Positions 17,145-27,091 of a DNA stretch of 64,000 nucleotides are shown in pieces. The notes below the pieces were generated by a model. The model saw only the letters and a list, made by a program, of their open reading frames with translations, was not told the origin of the DNA and did not search any database. Position 1 is the stretch's first letter. The number at the start of each line of letters is the position of its first letter. Location: positions 1-64,000 of the forward strand of contig JBBINR010000001.1 in NCBI GenBank assembly GCA_037443785.1, given 5' to 3'. The translations under genes and the position numbers were made by a program. Source of the stretch: JAQUOA01 sp037443785. Lineage in GTDB: Bacteria > Bacteroidota > Ignavibacteria > UBA10030 > UBA8401.

Positions 17145-17891
17145 ATGTTGACGAGAGAAACCATACAAACGTATTCAGAGTTCAGTCCAAAGAGAGAGAG
17201 GGTGATCATTCTCTCGGACTCGCTTTCCATGCCGCGGCCGGATGAATCGTTACTGTATGAGGAAACATATCCCTACTTGCTGCGGCAAGAATTGGGAAAT
17301 AATGTCGAAGTCATTAATCGTGGGAAAAGAGCCAACACCATTCAAGAACAAATCATCGATCAATATGTTTATGACGATATGATATTTTTCTATCCAAAAT
17401 ATGTTGTTATACAGCTTGGCATAGTAGATTGTGCACCGCGTTTGTTCAGCAGAAGATTCGGCAAATATGTCATAGGAAACATCAAACCCTTATTCTTGAG
17501 AGAATTTGTTATTGAACAGTTTTCAAAAAGAAGAATATTTTTTACGAAACATTTTCCGAGGCAATATGTTTCTTTACCGAAGTTCTCGTTCTGGTATGAT
17601 TATCTAGTAACGCTGGTTAAAGATTTTGGAAGTATTCCGATTATTGTCAATATAGCACGAACATCACCAGAAAATGACCGTCGATCGTACGGATTTATTC
17701 AGCACATTAACAACTATAACGAGGCAATTGAAAAGTCTGCGGAGCGACACAAGGCACAAGTGATTGATATGTATAAGATATCTGAAACAAACGATGTACT
17801 GCTTGATGATGGTATTCATTATAATAAGTTAGGTTCAAAAATATTGGCACAAGAAATTGCTGCAGTTTTAAAGCGAAATCAAAACCTGTAA
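17145..17891 (+). CDS. SGNH/GDSL-type hydrolase, possible polysaccharide O-acyl esterase
   Basis: 248 residues from the ATG at 17145 (a TTG nine bases upstream is in frame). The nucleophile block is 'ILSDSLSMPR' (SDSL variant of GDSL), block III is 'IQLGIVDCAPR' and the catalytic Asp-x-x-His is in 'LDDGIHYNKLG'. No export signal, so it acts in the cytoplasm or is a transferase-like member. In polysaccharide clusters such proteins add or remove O-acetyl groups. It sits between the possible transferase and the flippase, a position that fits decoration of a lipid-linked repeat unit. Confidence 0.8.
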   Translation: MLTRETIQTYSEFSPKRERVIILSDSLSMPRPDESLLYEETYPYLLRQELGNNVEVINRGKRANTIQEQIIDQYVYDDMIFFYPKYVVIQLGIVDCAPRLFSRRFGKYVIGNIKPLFLREFVIEQFSKRRIFFTKHFPRQYVSLPKFSFWYDYLVTLVKDFGSIPIIVNIARTSPENDRRSYGFIQHINNYNEAIEKSAERHKAQVIDMYKISETNDVLLDDGIHYNKLGSKILAQEIAAVLKRNQNL

Positions 17892-17904
17892 TAGATTGGA
17901 ATAG

Positions 17905-19371
17905 ATGGAAACGAACGATCAAATAAAACGGCATTCATTGAAATCGGTAAAATGGGTTGCTCTTGGTTTTATCCTGCCAAAACTCATCACCCCGATTATT
18001 ACCGTACTGCTAGCAAAGATTCTTATGCCGTCCGATTTTGGGATTATCAGCATTTGCAGCGTATTCATTGGTGTCATTAATCTGATACAAGGGCTCGGGT
18101 TTAGCGATTTCATAATCAAAGAAAAAGAAATAGATCATACCCATCTCAGCACCGCATTCTGGTCGAATATGGCGTTAAGCACATTCGTCTTTGGTCTAAT
18201 GTGGATTGCTGCGCCAATTGTTGCACATATTTATCAAGAACCTTTGATCGGAAAAGTGCTTCCTATTCTCGGGCTGGCAGTTGTCTTTAATGGAGCGGGT
18301 ACGATCCAGTGGGCATTGCTTCAAAAAGAGATGAAATTTAAACGATTGTTTAAAGTTCAAGTATTGCCCCTTGTAGTTTCTATCTGCATCACATTGCCGC
18401 TTGCCTATTTAGGATATGGTGTATGGTCATTGGTCGCAGGAGAAGTTTCAAAAAGTTTTTTCGTGAATATAGCCTATTGGATGGTGGGGAAATGGATTCC
18501 GCGATTTACTTTTTCGATTGAAGCAGCAAAGGAAATGATGAGATTTGGGAAATGGATCATTACTGAAAAGGTGCAGGAATATCTTTATTCGAACCTGGAT
18601 CGTATTTTCCTCGGCTACTTTGGCAATTTATCGATTCTTGGCATTTATACCATTGGACGTCAAATTGTATTTGTCCTCTATAATGCAATCAACGGGCCCA
18701 TCGGAGGAATTGTATTCCCCATGTTGAGCAAGATGCAGGCTGAAATTGAAAAAGTGAGAAGCGGATTTTTTGAAGTAAGCAAGAGAGTTATGCTGGTCAA
18801 TATTCCCGTGACAATTGCTGTTGCGGTACTTTCATTTGATGCAGTGCCTTTGCTTTTTTCAAATAAATGGCAGGGGCTTCCGCTTGTGCTGTGCATCGGA
18901 GTTATAGGTGAAGGAGTTGCACGACTTATTTGGGCGCAGCGGGATATGTTTAAAATTCTGAATCGTCCCGATGTTTATCCGAAAGCGGTCATGATCAATC
19001 TCTTTTTTGCCGCTGCCTGTTATCCGTTTGGCGCAATGAACGGATTAATTGTTTTTTGCGTTGTTCGTGCATTTAATGACTGGCTGTATGCGGGAATTCA
19101 ATTAGTGCTGACATCAAAAATGTTCGGATTTAAAATAATGGAATTTATCACACTTTCTTTTCCTTCGCTGTATAGCAGTTTGTCAATGGCGATGGTGACA
19201 TTGCTTATTATTACGCTGTTTAAATTTGCAGGGTTTACCGTGACATTTCTTCCATTTATCGCTCTGACGGGTTTATCGATTGTTTTGTTTATTCTGTTTT
19301 TTAAAATGTTTGGGAAAAATGATTTTGGGAAAATGTGGAATGAAGTAAAGGTAATTGTCGGCCTTTCATAA
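17905..19371 (+). CDS. Wzx-type polysaccharide flippase (MOP superfamily)
   Basis: 488 residues with 12 or more hydrophobic segments along the whole length. The N-terminal pattern 'GFILPKLITPIITVLLAKIL' with 'PSDFGIISI' just after is typical of WzxC/AmsL-type flippases, which usually have 'lgrlLtPedyGl'. It moves the undecaprenyl-linked repeat unit across the inner membrane. The start is 13 bp after the SGNH gene. Together with the Wzy-like polymerase and Wzz-like protein it defines a Wzx/Wzy-dependent pathway. Confidence 0.92.
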   Translation: METNDQIKRHSLKSVKWVALGFILPKLITPIITVLLAKILMPSDFGIISICSVFIGVINLIQGLGFSDFIIKEKEIDHTHLSTAFWSNMALSTFVFGLMWIAAPIVAHIYQEPLIGKVLPILGLAVVFNGAGTIQWALLQKEMKFKRLFKVQVLPLVVSICITLPLAYLGYGVWSLVAGEVSKSFFVNIAYWMVGKWIPRFTFSIEAAKEMMRFGKWIITEKVQEYLYSNLDRIFLGYFGNLSILGIYTIGRQIVFVLYNAINGPIGGIVFPMLSKMQAEIEKVRSGFFEVSKRVMLVNIPVTIAVAVLSFDAVPLLFSNKWQGLPLVLCIGVIGEGVARLIWAQRDMFKILNRPDVYPKAVMINLFFAAACYPFGAMNGLIVFCVVRAFNDWLYAGIQLVLTSKMFGFKIMEFITLSFPSLYSSLSMAMVTLLIITLFKFAGFTVTFLPFIALTGLSIVLFILFFKMFGKNDFGKMWNEVKVIVGLS

Positions 19372-19425
19372 TGTTGGTATTGCATTCGATTACTTATTGA
19401 AATTATTTACACTAAGGATAAAAAT

Positions 19426-19836
19426 ATGACGAAAAAAATAATGTATGGCGAAGAAATAATAGCAATTATTATTCCATCAGAATTTTCAAAAAATGGAATT
19501 GAATTCTTTACGCCAAACGAATTTTCGCAGCAGCTTGCGTATATGAAGCGTCCTACGGGATATTCAATTCCTGCTCATACGCACAATAAAGTCCAGCGTG
19601 AGGTATTTTATACGTTGGAGACATTGTTTATAAGAAAAGGAAGAGTTAAAATTGACTTTTATTCGAGAGATCAAAAATTTCTTGAAAGCCAAGAGGTGAA
19701 GACAGGCGATGTTGTTTTACTGGCATCGGGCGGACATGGATTTACGATGATCGAAGAGACAGAAATGATTGAAGTGAAGCAAGGACCGTATGCCGGGGAA
19801 GAAGATAAAAAACGTTTTGGAGGAATCAATGGCTGA
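19426..19836 (+). CDS. Cupin-like protein of a polysaccharide locus
   Basis: 136 residues. 'IPAHTHNK', 'LFIRKGRVKIDFYS' and 'GDVVLLASGGHGFTMIEET' fit a small single-domain cupin with possible metal-binding His residues. It overlaps the aminotransferase gene by 8 bp. Small cupins of this sort occur beside sugar aminotransferases in O-antigen clusters, where sugar 3,4-ketoisomerases (FdtA) are the best-known cupins, but the sequence is short and not clearly FdtA. Function unknown. Confidence 0.7.
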   Translation: MTKKIMYGEEIIAIIIPSEFSKNGIEFFTPNEFSQQLAYMKRPTGYSIPAHTHNKVQREVFYTLETLFIRKGRVKIDFYSRDQKFLESQEVKTGDVVLLASGGHGFTMIEETEMIEVKQGPYAGEEDKKRFGGING

Positions 19837-20956
19837 AGGATTTATACCGGTCTGTGAACCATTTCTTGATGGGAACGAAAAAAAATATTTGCTTGAGGCA
19901 GTTGAATCAGGGTGGATTTCTTCTGCAGGAAAGTATATTTCGTTATTTGAAGAAAGCTTCGCAAAATATTGCGGCGTAAAACATGGCATAGCGGTATGCA
20001 ATGGAACGGTTGCGCTTCATCTTGGTTTGGTCGCGCTTGGCATTAAAGAAGGCGATGAAGTGATTATCCCAAATTTTACAATGATTGCCAGCGCCTTTGC
20101 CGTGTGTTACACCGGAGCCACGCCTGTTTTTGTCGATGCTGAAAAAGAGACATGGAATATCGATCCCTCAAAGATTGAAGCGAAGATTACGAAGAGAACA
20201 AAGGCAATCATGCCTGTTCATATTTACGGTCATCCCTGCGATATGACGCCTATTTTGGATATCGCAAAAAAATATCATCTAAAAGTTATTGAAGATGCTG
20301 CAGAAGTTCACGGCGCGACATACAAAGGAAAGAAATGCGGATCTATTGGTGATATTGCAGCGTTCAGTTTTTTCTCCAACAAAATAGCAACGACCGGAGA
20401 AGGGGGAATGGTTGTTACCAACGATGATGCGCTTGCCGAAAAATGCAGGTATTTCAAAAATCTTTGCTTCCCTCTCACAGGACAACGAACATATAAGCAC
20501 GACGACATTGGATTCAATTATCGAATGTCGAATCTCCACGCCGCAGTAGGGTTTGCACAGGTAGAGCGGATGGAGCATTATGTTGACTTACGAAGGAAAC
20601 ACAATGCCATTTATAGAGAGCTTCTTGGCGACATTTCTGGTATAACATTACAGCCCGAAAAAACATGGGCTAAGAATGTCTATTGGATGAATGGAATTGT
20701 TGTTGATAAAAACACGTTTGGAATGAGCAGGGACGAGTTGATGATAAAGCTTCGTGAGAAAGGGATTGACAGCAGATTATTTTTTTCCGGAATGCATCGA
20801 CAGGGCGGATTGCAAAAATATGGATGTGATTGTAGCGGCGAATATCCTGTCACCGATTGGCTGGCAGAGAATGGTTTATATCTTCCGTCCGGTTCGGGAT
20901 TGAAAGATGACCAAATAGATTTCATTTGTAAAACGATTCGTTCATTGAAAGCGTAA
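19829..20956 (+). CDS. DegT/DnrJ sugar aminotransferase (perosamine synthase-like)
   Basis: 375 residues from the ATG at 19829, chosen because GGAGG lies at 19819-19823 and the protein then begins with the usual 'IPVCEPFLDGNE'. 'CNGTVALHLGLVAL', 'VIEDAAEVHGA' and the PLP lysine Lys185 in 'FFSNKIATTGEGG' are all present. The lysine region closely matches the aminotransferase half of the fusion at 11960, so the two are paralogues without and with the CBS part. Likely substrate: a nucleotide-4-keto-6-deoxysugar; the 4,6-dehydratase that would supply it is not in the window. Confidence 0.88.
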   Translation: MAEGFIPVCEPFLDGNEKKYLLEAVESGWISSAGKYISLFEESFAKYCGVKHGIAVCNGTVALHLGLVALGIKEGDEVIIPNFTMIASAFAVCYTGATPVFVDAEKETWNIDPSKIEAKITKRTKAIMPVHIYGHPCDMTPILDIAKKYHLKVIEDAAEVHGATYKGKKCGSIGDIAAFSFFSNKIATTGEGGMVVTNDDALAEKCRYFKNLCFPLTGQRTYKHDDIGFNYRMSNLHAAVGFAQVERMEHYVDLRRKHNAIYRELLGDISGITLQPEKTWAKNVYWMNGIVVDKNTFGMSRDELMIKLREKGIDSRLFFSGMHRQGGLQKYGCDCSGEYPVTDWLAENGLYLPSGSGLKDDQIDFICKTIRSLKA

Positions 20957-20969
20957 GGTTCTGTTGCTG

Positions 20970-22163
20970 ATGAGTCACCCCACTGTTAAACATATTGCCA
21001 TCGTGTTAACGGCAGATCCTTCAGGAGGAGGAAAATTCCAATATTCTCTCTCAATCTTGGATGCAATTTGTTTATTTGACGCACAAAAATATAAAATTTC
21101 AGTCGTTTATGAAGATGACCATTGGGGTGAATTTATTCCGAAAGATCGCTGCACGGTATTGAAGTTTCGCCGAGGCTTTTTGGAACGAGTTGTTCGAAAA
21201 TGTTTTCTTTCAATTCCTTTTCTTGGCTTGAAATTATGGCGCAATGTTGGCGGCTTCATTTTTGAATTGTTACGAATTCTAAAAAGGATTAATCCTGACA
21301 TTGTTCTGTATCCAAACAATGATTCGTTTGTGTATGAGTCGACACTGCCGGGAATAATTCCGATATTCGATTTAATGCATATTTATCATCCGGAATTTCC
21401 AGAAGTGTCGGCAGAGGGTACAGCCGGTAAAAGGGAACTGCATTATACTCGTGTTTGCCAATATGCACGTGGGATATTTGTCGACTCGGAAGTCGGCAGG
21501 GATCATGTTGTTGAAAACTATGCCATTGATGAAAAGAAAATTTACGTGCTTCCATATGTAGCGCCTCCGTACGTGTACGAGAAAAATATTAGCACGAATA
21601 TTCTTTTGCGCTATAACTTGCCCGACACATTCATTTTTTATCCAGCTCAATTTTGGAAGCATAAGAATCACATAGGTTTATTACAGGCTTTAGCAATACT
21701 TAAGCAGAGGGGGAGAGAAATACATGCAGTGTTTGTTGGCTCACCTAAAAACGCTGGCGAAGAAGTTAGTGAACTAATAAAAGATCTCAATCTTACGAAC
21801 CAGATAATTAATCTTCAGTATGTGAGCAATCAAGAGTTGGTCGCGTTGTATAAAAAAGCATTGGCGTTAGTAATGCCGACCTTTCTGGGGCCGACCAATA
21901 TTCCGCAACTTGAGGCGTTTGCCCTCGGATGCCCTGTAATAACATCAAATATTTATGGTATTCCAGAACAAGTGGGTGATGCCGCTCTTCTTATTGATCC
22001 TTATAATCCTGAAGATATTGCCAATAAGATTGAGAAATTATTTGACGGAAATTTGCGGCAAAATCTGATTGATGCAGGTTATAAAAAGGACAAGGAATGG
22101 AATCTCGATAATTTTTCTCAAAAGTTATTCCATATTATTTCTGATTTGGTGGAAAGAGCTTGA
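20970..22163 (+). CDS. Glycosyltransferase family 4 (GT-B fold)
   Basis: 397 residues from the ATG at 20970 (a TTG at 20964 is in frame). The C-terminal domain has the GT4 signature: 'FIFYPAQFWKHKNH' and then 'LEAFALGCPVITSN' with 'GIPEQVGDAALLIDP', where the second Glu contacts the nucleotide sugar ribose. Retaining transferase acting on the cytoplasmic face of the inner membrane. Donor and acceptor unknown. Confidence 0.9.
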   Translation: MSHPTVKHIAIVLTADPSGGGKFQYSLSILDAICLFDAQKYKISVVYEDDHWGEFIPKDRCTVLKFRRGFLERVVRKCFLSIPFLGLKLWRNVGGFIFELLRILKRINPDIVLYPNNDSFVYESTLPGIIPIFDLMHIYHPEFPEVSAEGTAGKRELHYTRVCQYARGIFVDSEVGRDHVVENYAIDEKKIYVLPYVAPPYVYEKNISTNILLRYNLPDTFIFYPAQFWKHKNHIGLLQALAILKQRGREIHAVFVGSPKNAGEEVSELIKDLNLTNQIINLQYVSNQELVALYKKALALVMPTFLGPTNIPQLEAFALGCPVITSNIYGIPEQVGDAALLIDPYNPEDIANKIEKLFDGNLRQNLIDAGYKKDKEWNLDNFSQKLFHIISDLVERA

Positions 22164-22223
22164 CAAAGCTGTTTGTGGGATTGATAAGTTGAAATTTCAA
22201 AAACGGAAGAAAAGGGCAAGTGT

Positions 22224-23051
22224 ATGAGAATGAAATTATTAATTCTAGTAGCGAAGCACTTTTATAAGAAAATCCGATTATGGGTATTTAAATTATTTAA
22301 GATTCATGTCCATTCGACTGGGCCGTGCAATGTGTGTGGTCGTACGTCTGATTTTTATCAAAGAAAAAATTTGAATCTTGCCAATACGTTGGAATGTGGC
22401 AATTGTTGTTCAATATCGCGTTATAGATTAATAGCTCTCATGCTTGCAAACTATCTAAATGGTAGAGACATACGATCATTAGATATGAGCCTTTCCCTGT
22501 CGCAGGTGAAAATTGATTCAAACATTACAATATATGACACTTCGTATTTGAGTCCAATTTACCGAGGAATAAAAAATAAAGATGCCATTATTATGAGTGA
22601 ATATTTACCTCATCGCAAGAAGATGACAAAGAACTTCTATTCGGAAGATTTACAAAATCTTTCTTTTCCATCGGGAAGTTTTGATTATGTGATATCATCT
22701 GAGGTCTTTGAACATGTTCTGGATCCCTGGAAAGGATTTAGTGAAGTGAATCGTGTATTGAAAATGGGTGGATATCATATTTTTACCGTTCCGTATGATG
22801 AAAACTCTTCGACCGTAAAAAGGGCAGAAAAAGGTCAAAACGATATAGTCAACTATCTTTTACCTCCACGGTATCATAAAGATCCGTTATCACTGTCGGG
22901 GTCATTAGTTGTTACGGAATATGGTTCGGATTTTATTGAAAGGCTTGAAGCGTTAGGCTTTACTACCGTCGTATATCGTACGAGTCATGGCGATAAAATA
23001 TTTGGAGGAGCATTTACTTTTATTTCCAAAAAAGTATCGGAAAATATTTAA
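22224..23051 (+). CDS. Class I SAM-dependent methyltransferase with an N-terminal zinc-ribbon-like motif
   Basis: 275 residues. Two cysteine pairs, 'CNVCGR' and 'ECGNCC', near residues 33-70 suggest a zinc ribbon before the catalytic part. The later half has 'FDYVISSEVFEHVLDPWKG' and 'EVNRVLKMGGYHIFTVP', the motif II/III region of Methyltransf_11 enzymes; the glycine-rich SAM motif I is degenerate. Could O-methylate a sugar or terminate chain growth by capping. It lies between a GT4 and the polymerase. Confidence 0.75.
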   Translation: MRMKLLILVAKHFYKKIRLWVFKLFKIHVHSTGPCNVCGRTSDFYQRKNLNLANTLECGNCCSISRYRLIALMLANYLNGRDIRSLDMSLSLSQVKIDSNITIYDTSYLSPIYRGIKNKDAIIMSEYLPHRKKMTKNFYSEDLQNLSFPSGSFDYVISSEVFEHVLDPWKGFSEVNRVLKMGGYHIFTVPYDENSSTVKRAEKGQNDIVNYLLPPRYHKDPLSLSGSLVVTEYGSDFIERLEALGFTTVVYRTSHGDKIFGGAFTFISKKVSENI

Positions 23052-23075
23052 TGATCTTCTCCACAAATATTTTCA

Positions 23076-24359
23076 ATGAATAATATGACGAATTCTGTTT
23101 TACTAATTTTATTAAGCCTCTATTTCCCCATTTTTTCTCAAATGACGGGGTTTGGAAGAGACAACCAAATAACGTTGTACTATATTTTTTTAATGCTTCT
23201 TTCACTGGGTTTTGTGGGGGAAAGCCGTAAAAAGAATTATCTGTACGGTCACGTACGTTTTTTTTCATTGTATTTTATTGCTACTATAATTTTAACGACA
23301 GAACAGTTTATTGTTACCGGTTTATCGGCGCGCACATTTCTGGCTGCTTGTTTTCCATACGCTCTCAGTTTATTTATTTTTCATTTCTTATATCGTCATC
23401 CAAACGATGAAATTAAAAGAATAATAGAAAAGGTTTTTAGATTTATCGTCATTGCATTTTTTATACAATTTGTGCTGTCAATTTACGAATCCTCGATCGG
23501 GCATTACATCGGCGTTATTTGGGAGGATCCTGATGGAGTCCAATTATACAGCGGTTGGGAAAATCGTGTTGTCTTGAATGTTTTAGGGAATTTCACTGCC
23601 GGCATTACTTCGTCTTTCCAGTTCCCACTGTCCGGTTTATTGGGACAGCACAATAATTGGGGTGCCCAATTACCGTTTTATAATTTAATTATTTTAATGC
23701 TATATCATGAAACTAAAGAAAAAAAATTTATCGTCGGGTTAATTGCAATTGTTGCCGCAATAGTATTTAACACTTCGAGATTTGGATTTGCCGGGATAGC
23801 TGCAACGGATATTTTTTATTTAGGGTATTATTTTCCGCCTATTCGCAAATATATCATTATCCTTTCATCGATAGTAATAGCCGTTATCATCTATACACTC
23901 AACGATATTATAACTTTATGGGAAAATTATCAGGCACTGCAACCGGACACGCTTCAGTATAGAGTAAACAACTATTCTGAGTTTTGGAAACATCTCGGTG
24001 ATTTACATATAGGAGATTTTCTTTTTGGAATTGGATTAAAAGATTCTCCTAAGTATTATGAAAAAATTATGGGATTTCCCGGAAATTTTGAAAGCAGTAT
24101 CCTGATGTCATTTTTCCAATATGGAATTATAGGGCTGTTGCTGCTGATGTATCTCTGGAAAAAAATATTTAATTATGCTGTAAGGTTTAAGAATCGTTTT
24201 AATCCCTTTATTTTTTTATTATTTGTCAACATCATATCTGTCTCAATTACGGTCAATGGTATTTCCTATTATTTTGTTTTGCCATTTGTTGTCTTAATAT
24301 TTATCCATCAAATAGCATCAAGATTATCAATGACTGAAGAGAACATCGTCCTTAGTTAA
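23076..24359 (+). CDS. Wzy-like O-antigen/exopolysaccharide polymerase
   Basis: 427 residues with about ten hydrophobic helices and a large loop in the second half ('WENRVVLNVLGNF' to 'LLGQHNNWGAQ'). The 'GQHNNWGAQ' stretch resembles the 'G...hpn..g' block of the Wzy_C/O-antigen ligase family. Wzy proteins are poorly conserved, so the call rests on topology, length and position inside a Wzx/Wzz cluster. An O-antigen ligase (WaaL) is the alternative. Confidence 0.78.
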   Translation: MNNMTNSVLLILLSLYFPIFSQMTGFGRDNQITLYYIFLMLLSLGFVGESRKKNYLYGHVRFFSLYFIATIILTTEQFIVTGLSARTFLAACFPYALSLFIFHFLYRHPNDEIKRIIEKVFRFIVIAFFIQFVLSIYESSIGHYIGVIWEDPDGVQLYSGWENRVVLNVLGNFTAGITSSFQFPLSGLLGQHNNWGAQLPFYNLIILMLYHETKEKKFIVGLIAIVAAIVFNTSRFGFAGIAATDIFYLGYYFPPIRKYIIILSSIVIAVIIYTLNDIITLWENYQALQPDTLQYRVNNYSEFWKHLGDLHIGDFLFGIGLKDSPKYYEKIMGFPGNFESSILMSFFQYGIIGLLLLMYLWKKIFNYAVRFKNRFNPFIFLLFVNIISVSITVNGISYYFVLPFVVLIFIHQIASRLSMTEENIVLS

Positions 24360-24369
24360 ACAAAAGAGT

Positions 24370-25248
24370 ATGAATATTTCAATTGTTATACCTGTCCATA
24401 ATAGAATAGCATTTACCCGCACTTGCTTGGAATCGTTACAAAACCAAACCGTTAACAATTTTGACGTTATTGTTGTTGATGATGGATCGACGGATGGAAC
24501 GAACGAAATGGTGAAAAAGGAATTTCCCCACGTCCATATCATTGAAGGCGATGGGAATTTTTGGTGGAGTAAATCCGTAAACGTCGGAATTCAATTTGCG
24601 ATTCAACAAGGAGCGATAAAAATTATCACGTTGAATGATGATACAATACTCTTCCAAGATTTCGTCGAAAAGATGATATACTGGTCTGAATCTAATCCGA
24701 CAGCATTACTAGGCGCATTTGCTTACGACGCTGCGACAAAAATGCCTTGTTATGGTGGTGAAATAATGCAGTGGTACACCGCAGGATCAAAAAAGTTATT
24801 AGATACCTTAAAAGACGTTGATCGTCACGGTTTACATAAAGTAACACATTTACCAGGGAGAGGTTTACTGATACCACGCGAAGTATTTTTTAAGATAGGG
24901 TATTTTGATGATAAAAATTTTCCTCAACGCTCAGCAGATCATGAATTCACGTTGAGAGCAGTTCGTAATGGCTTTCCATTGTATTGTAATTACGATGCAA
25001 GGATTTTCATGTATCCCACCGCGTCCGGTGATTTTGAAAATCGTCAGTCAAAATCCTTAAAAAAATATTATCACCATCTTTTCCATCGCAAAGGAGGAGG
25101 AAATCTGACAGAGTTTTGTATGTACGCAATAAAAGTTGCGCCATGGTATGCACTACCTTTCTTTTTAGTCAGTGGATTAGCGAGAAGAATCGGTGGATAT
25201 TTGCGCGATTGGAGTAAAGACATTTTGAAAGTGAAAGATGACAAATAA
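24370..25248 (+). CDS. Glycosyltransferase family 2 (first of three)
   Basis: 292 residues. GT-A fold: 'SIVIPVHNRIAFTRTCL' at the start, 'VVDDGSTDGTNE' for UDP binding, and 'TLNDDTI' in the DxD position. 'ADHEFTLRA' is the usual ED-like acceptor motif and a hydrophobic helix lies near the C-terminus. Resembles the GT2 subgroup of rhamnosyltransferase-like proteins. Overlaps the next GT2 gene by 11 bp. Confidence 0.9.
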   Translation: MNISIVIPVHNRIAFTRTCLESLQNQTVNNFDVIVVDDGSTDGTNEMVKKEFPHVHIIEGDGNFWWSKSVNVGIQFAIQQGAIKIITLNDDTILFQDFVEKMIYWSESNPTALLGAFAYDAATKMPCYGGEIMQWYTAGSKKLLDTLKDVDRHGLHKVTHLPGRGLLIPREVFFKIGYFDDKNFPQRSADHEFTLRAVRNGFPLYCNYDARIFMYPTASGDFENRQSKSLKKYYHHLFHRKGGGNLTEFCMYAIKVAPWYALPFFLVSGLARRIGGYLRDWSKDILKVKDDK

Positions 25249-26101
25249 GTACTTAATCGTTACCCCTGTTCGTGACGAAGAAAATTTTGTTTCAAAAACA
25301 ATTCTAAGTGTTGTCAACCAGACAATTTTGCCGACGAAATGGATCTTTGTTGATGATAATTCAAAGGATGGTACTCTCAGTATTTTAAAGGAAAATGAAA
25401 AGCTTTATAAATTTATTTGTGTTAAAGAAGTAGGACAAAATACGCAAAGAATTCCCGGTATCGGAGTGATGAAAGCATTTGAATTTGGGCTCACCGGAGA
25501 AGATCTTTCAGCATATGATTTTGTCGTGAAAATTGATGCAGATCTAGAATTTGAGTCTGATTTTTTTGAGAATATTTTTGTGGCGTTTGGCAAAAACAAA
25601 AAATTAGGAATTGCTTCGGGTTTAATAATAGAGCAAAACGGTGTGCCGGTATCTCGAAATTTTGACAGCCATACATACGGCGGAACAAAAATATATCTTC
25701 GTCAGTGTTTTCAAGAAATTTTACCCATAGAAAAGATCAAATTTTGGGACCTTATCGATAATATTAAGGCGAACATTAAGGGGTATGAGACAAAAATCAT
25801 TCACTCTGAAAAAGTGAAGCATTTGAAACCGATGGATAGTGCAGCGGGAAGCCTTAACGAAGCAAAATTAAAAGGACGGTATTGCTCGTACTTGGGATAC
25901 GACAAAACATTTTTTTTAATGAAAGCAGTTAAACTGTTTTTTGAATGGCCGTTTTTCATCAAGGGAGCATATCATTTACTTGGCTACATTGAAAATGCCT
26001 TGGTGAGAAAAGAGTTTTATGCCAACTATGACGTTGTCGTATTTTTACAGAAACAACAAAAGATGCGGATAAAAAACATGATCAAAAGATTTTTTCCGTA
26101 A
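25238..26101 (+). CDS. Glycosyltransferase family 2 (second of three)
   Basis: 287 residues. 'LIVTPVRDEENFV' and 'FVDDNSKDGTL' form the nucleotide-sugar site and 'VKIDADLEF' supplies the DxD. The middle has 'GTKIYLRQCF', typical of a GT2 group found in exopolysaccharide loci. It begins inside the previous gene. Acts at the cytoplasmic membrane face; sugars unknown. Confidence 0.88.
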   Translation: MTNKYLIVTPVRDEENFVSKTILSVVNQTILPTKWIFVDDNSKDGTLSILKENEKLYKFICVKEVGQNTQRIPGIGVMKAFEFGLTGEDLSAYDFVVKIDADLEFESDFFENIFVAFGKNKKLGIASGLIIEQNGVPVSRNFDSHTYGGTKIYLRQCFQEILPIEKIKFWDLIDNIKANIKGYETKIIHSEKVKHLKPMDSAAGSLNEAKLKGRYCSYLGYDKTFFLMKAVKLFFEWPFFIKGAYHLLGYIENALVRKEFYANYDVVVFLQKQQKMRIKNMIKRFFP

Positions 26102-26152
26102 TGGTTCCGATATAAAGTTTATTCATTATTTTCAAACACCTAAGTATTTATA

Positions 26153-27091
26153 ATGCAAAAATCCGTTGGAGTATTGGTTCTTACATATAATGGGTTAAAA
26201 CACCTCCCAAAATTATTTGAGGGTCTAGCGAAATCAACTCTGCCTGTTGAAATTCTATGTGTTGATTCCTCATCGACAGATGGAACAATAGAATATTTCA
26301 TCAAGAAGAACATTAAATATCATATTATCTCAAACCAGGATTTTAACCATGGAGCAACGAGAGAGCTTGGCAGGAAATTACTAAAAACCGATATCGTGGT
26401 AATGATGACGCAGGATGCTTATATCGTGGATGGAGAAGCAATTGAACGGCTTGTTCGGCCAATTGATAAAGAAGAATCCGCTGTAACCTATGGAAGGCAA
26501 ATCCCGAGAAAAAGTTCCACGGTTTTTGAAGAATTTCCTCGAACGTATAATTATCCCGAACAGAATCAACAAAGGGATATTGGGGATGTAGGGAAGTATG
26601 GCATCCAAACTTTTTTTTGCTCCGATTCATTTTCGGCATATTCACAGAAAGCATTGGATGCGGTCGGAGGTATCCCGACAATATTAACTCATGAAGATTA
26701 TTACGCGACCGCCAAACTGTTGCGTGCAGGTTTCAGTATCAGTTATGTTGCCGATGCGGTTGTTGAACATTCCCACAACTATGGCATTATACAAGAGTTT
26801 AAAAGATATTTTGACGCAGGGTATGTAAGAGCAAAAAATCCGTGGGTAGATAAAATTGTCGGACAGGCGGAGCGCCGTGGGCTTGAATATGCTATTGCAC
26901 TTTTACGAACGATTATGCAAAGGAACATTGTGTTGCTGCCATATGCCATGGTATTAATTATGGCTAAATGGTTTGGCTTTAGAATTGGATATCTTGCATT
27001 CTTTAACTCGAAAATTCCAGCAAAATCTCTTAGTTCTGAAAAAAGTTACTGGAATTCAAAATATTTTGACAAGAACAGAATTTATGAATGA
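26153..27091 (+). CDS. Glycosyltransferase family 2 (third of three, rhamnosyltransferase-like)
   Basis: 312 residues. 'VLVLTYNGLKHLPKLF', 'CVDSSSTDGT' and 'MMTQDAYIVD' (the QDA variant in place of DxD) plus 'LTHEDYYATAKLLRAGF' match the WsaF/RfbN-like rhamnosyltransferase branch of GT2. The QDA variant is characteristic of that branch. It overlaps the next gene by 8 bp. The rhamnose donor pathway (rml) is not in the window, so the sugar is a guess. Confidence 0.88.
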   Translation: MQKSVGVLVLTYNGLKHLPKLFEGLAKSTLPVEILCVDSSSTDGTIEYFIKKNIKYHIISNQDFNHGATRELGRKLLKTDIVVMMTQDAYIVDGEAIERLVRPIDKEESAVTYGRQIPRKSSTVFEEFPRTYNYPEQNQQRDIGDVGKYGIQTFFCSDSFSAYSQKALDAVGGIPTILTHEDYYATAKLLRAGFSISYVADAVVEHSHNYGIIQEFKRYFDAGYVRAKNPWVDKIVGQAERRGLEYAIALLRTIMQRNIVLLPYAMVLIMAKWFGFRIGYLAFFNSKIPAKSLSSEKSYWNSKYFDKNRIYE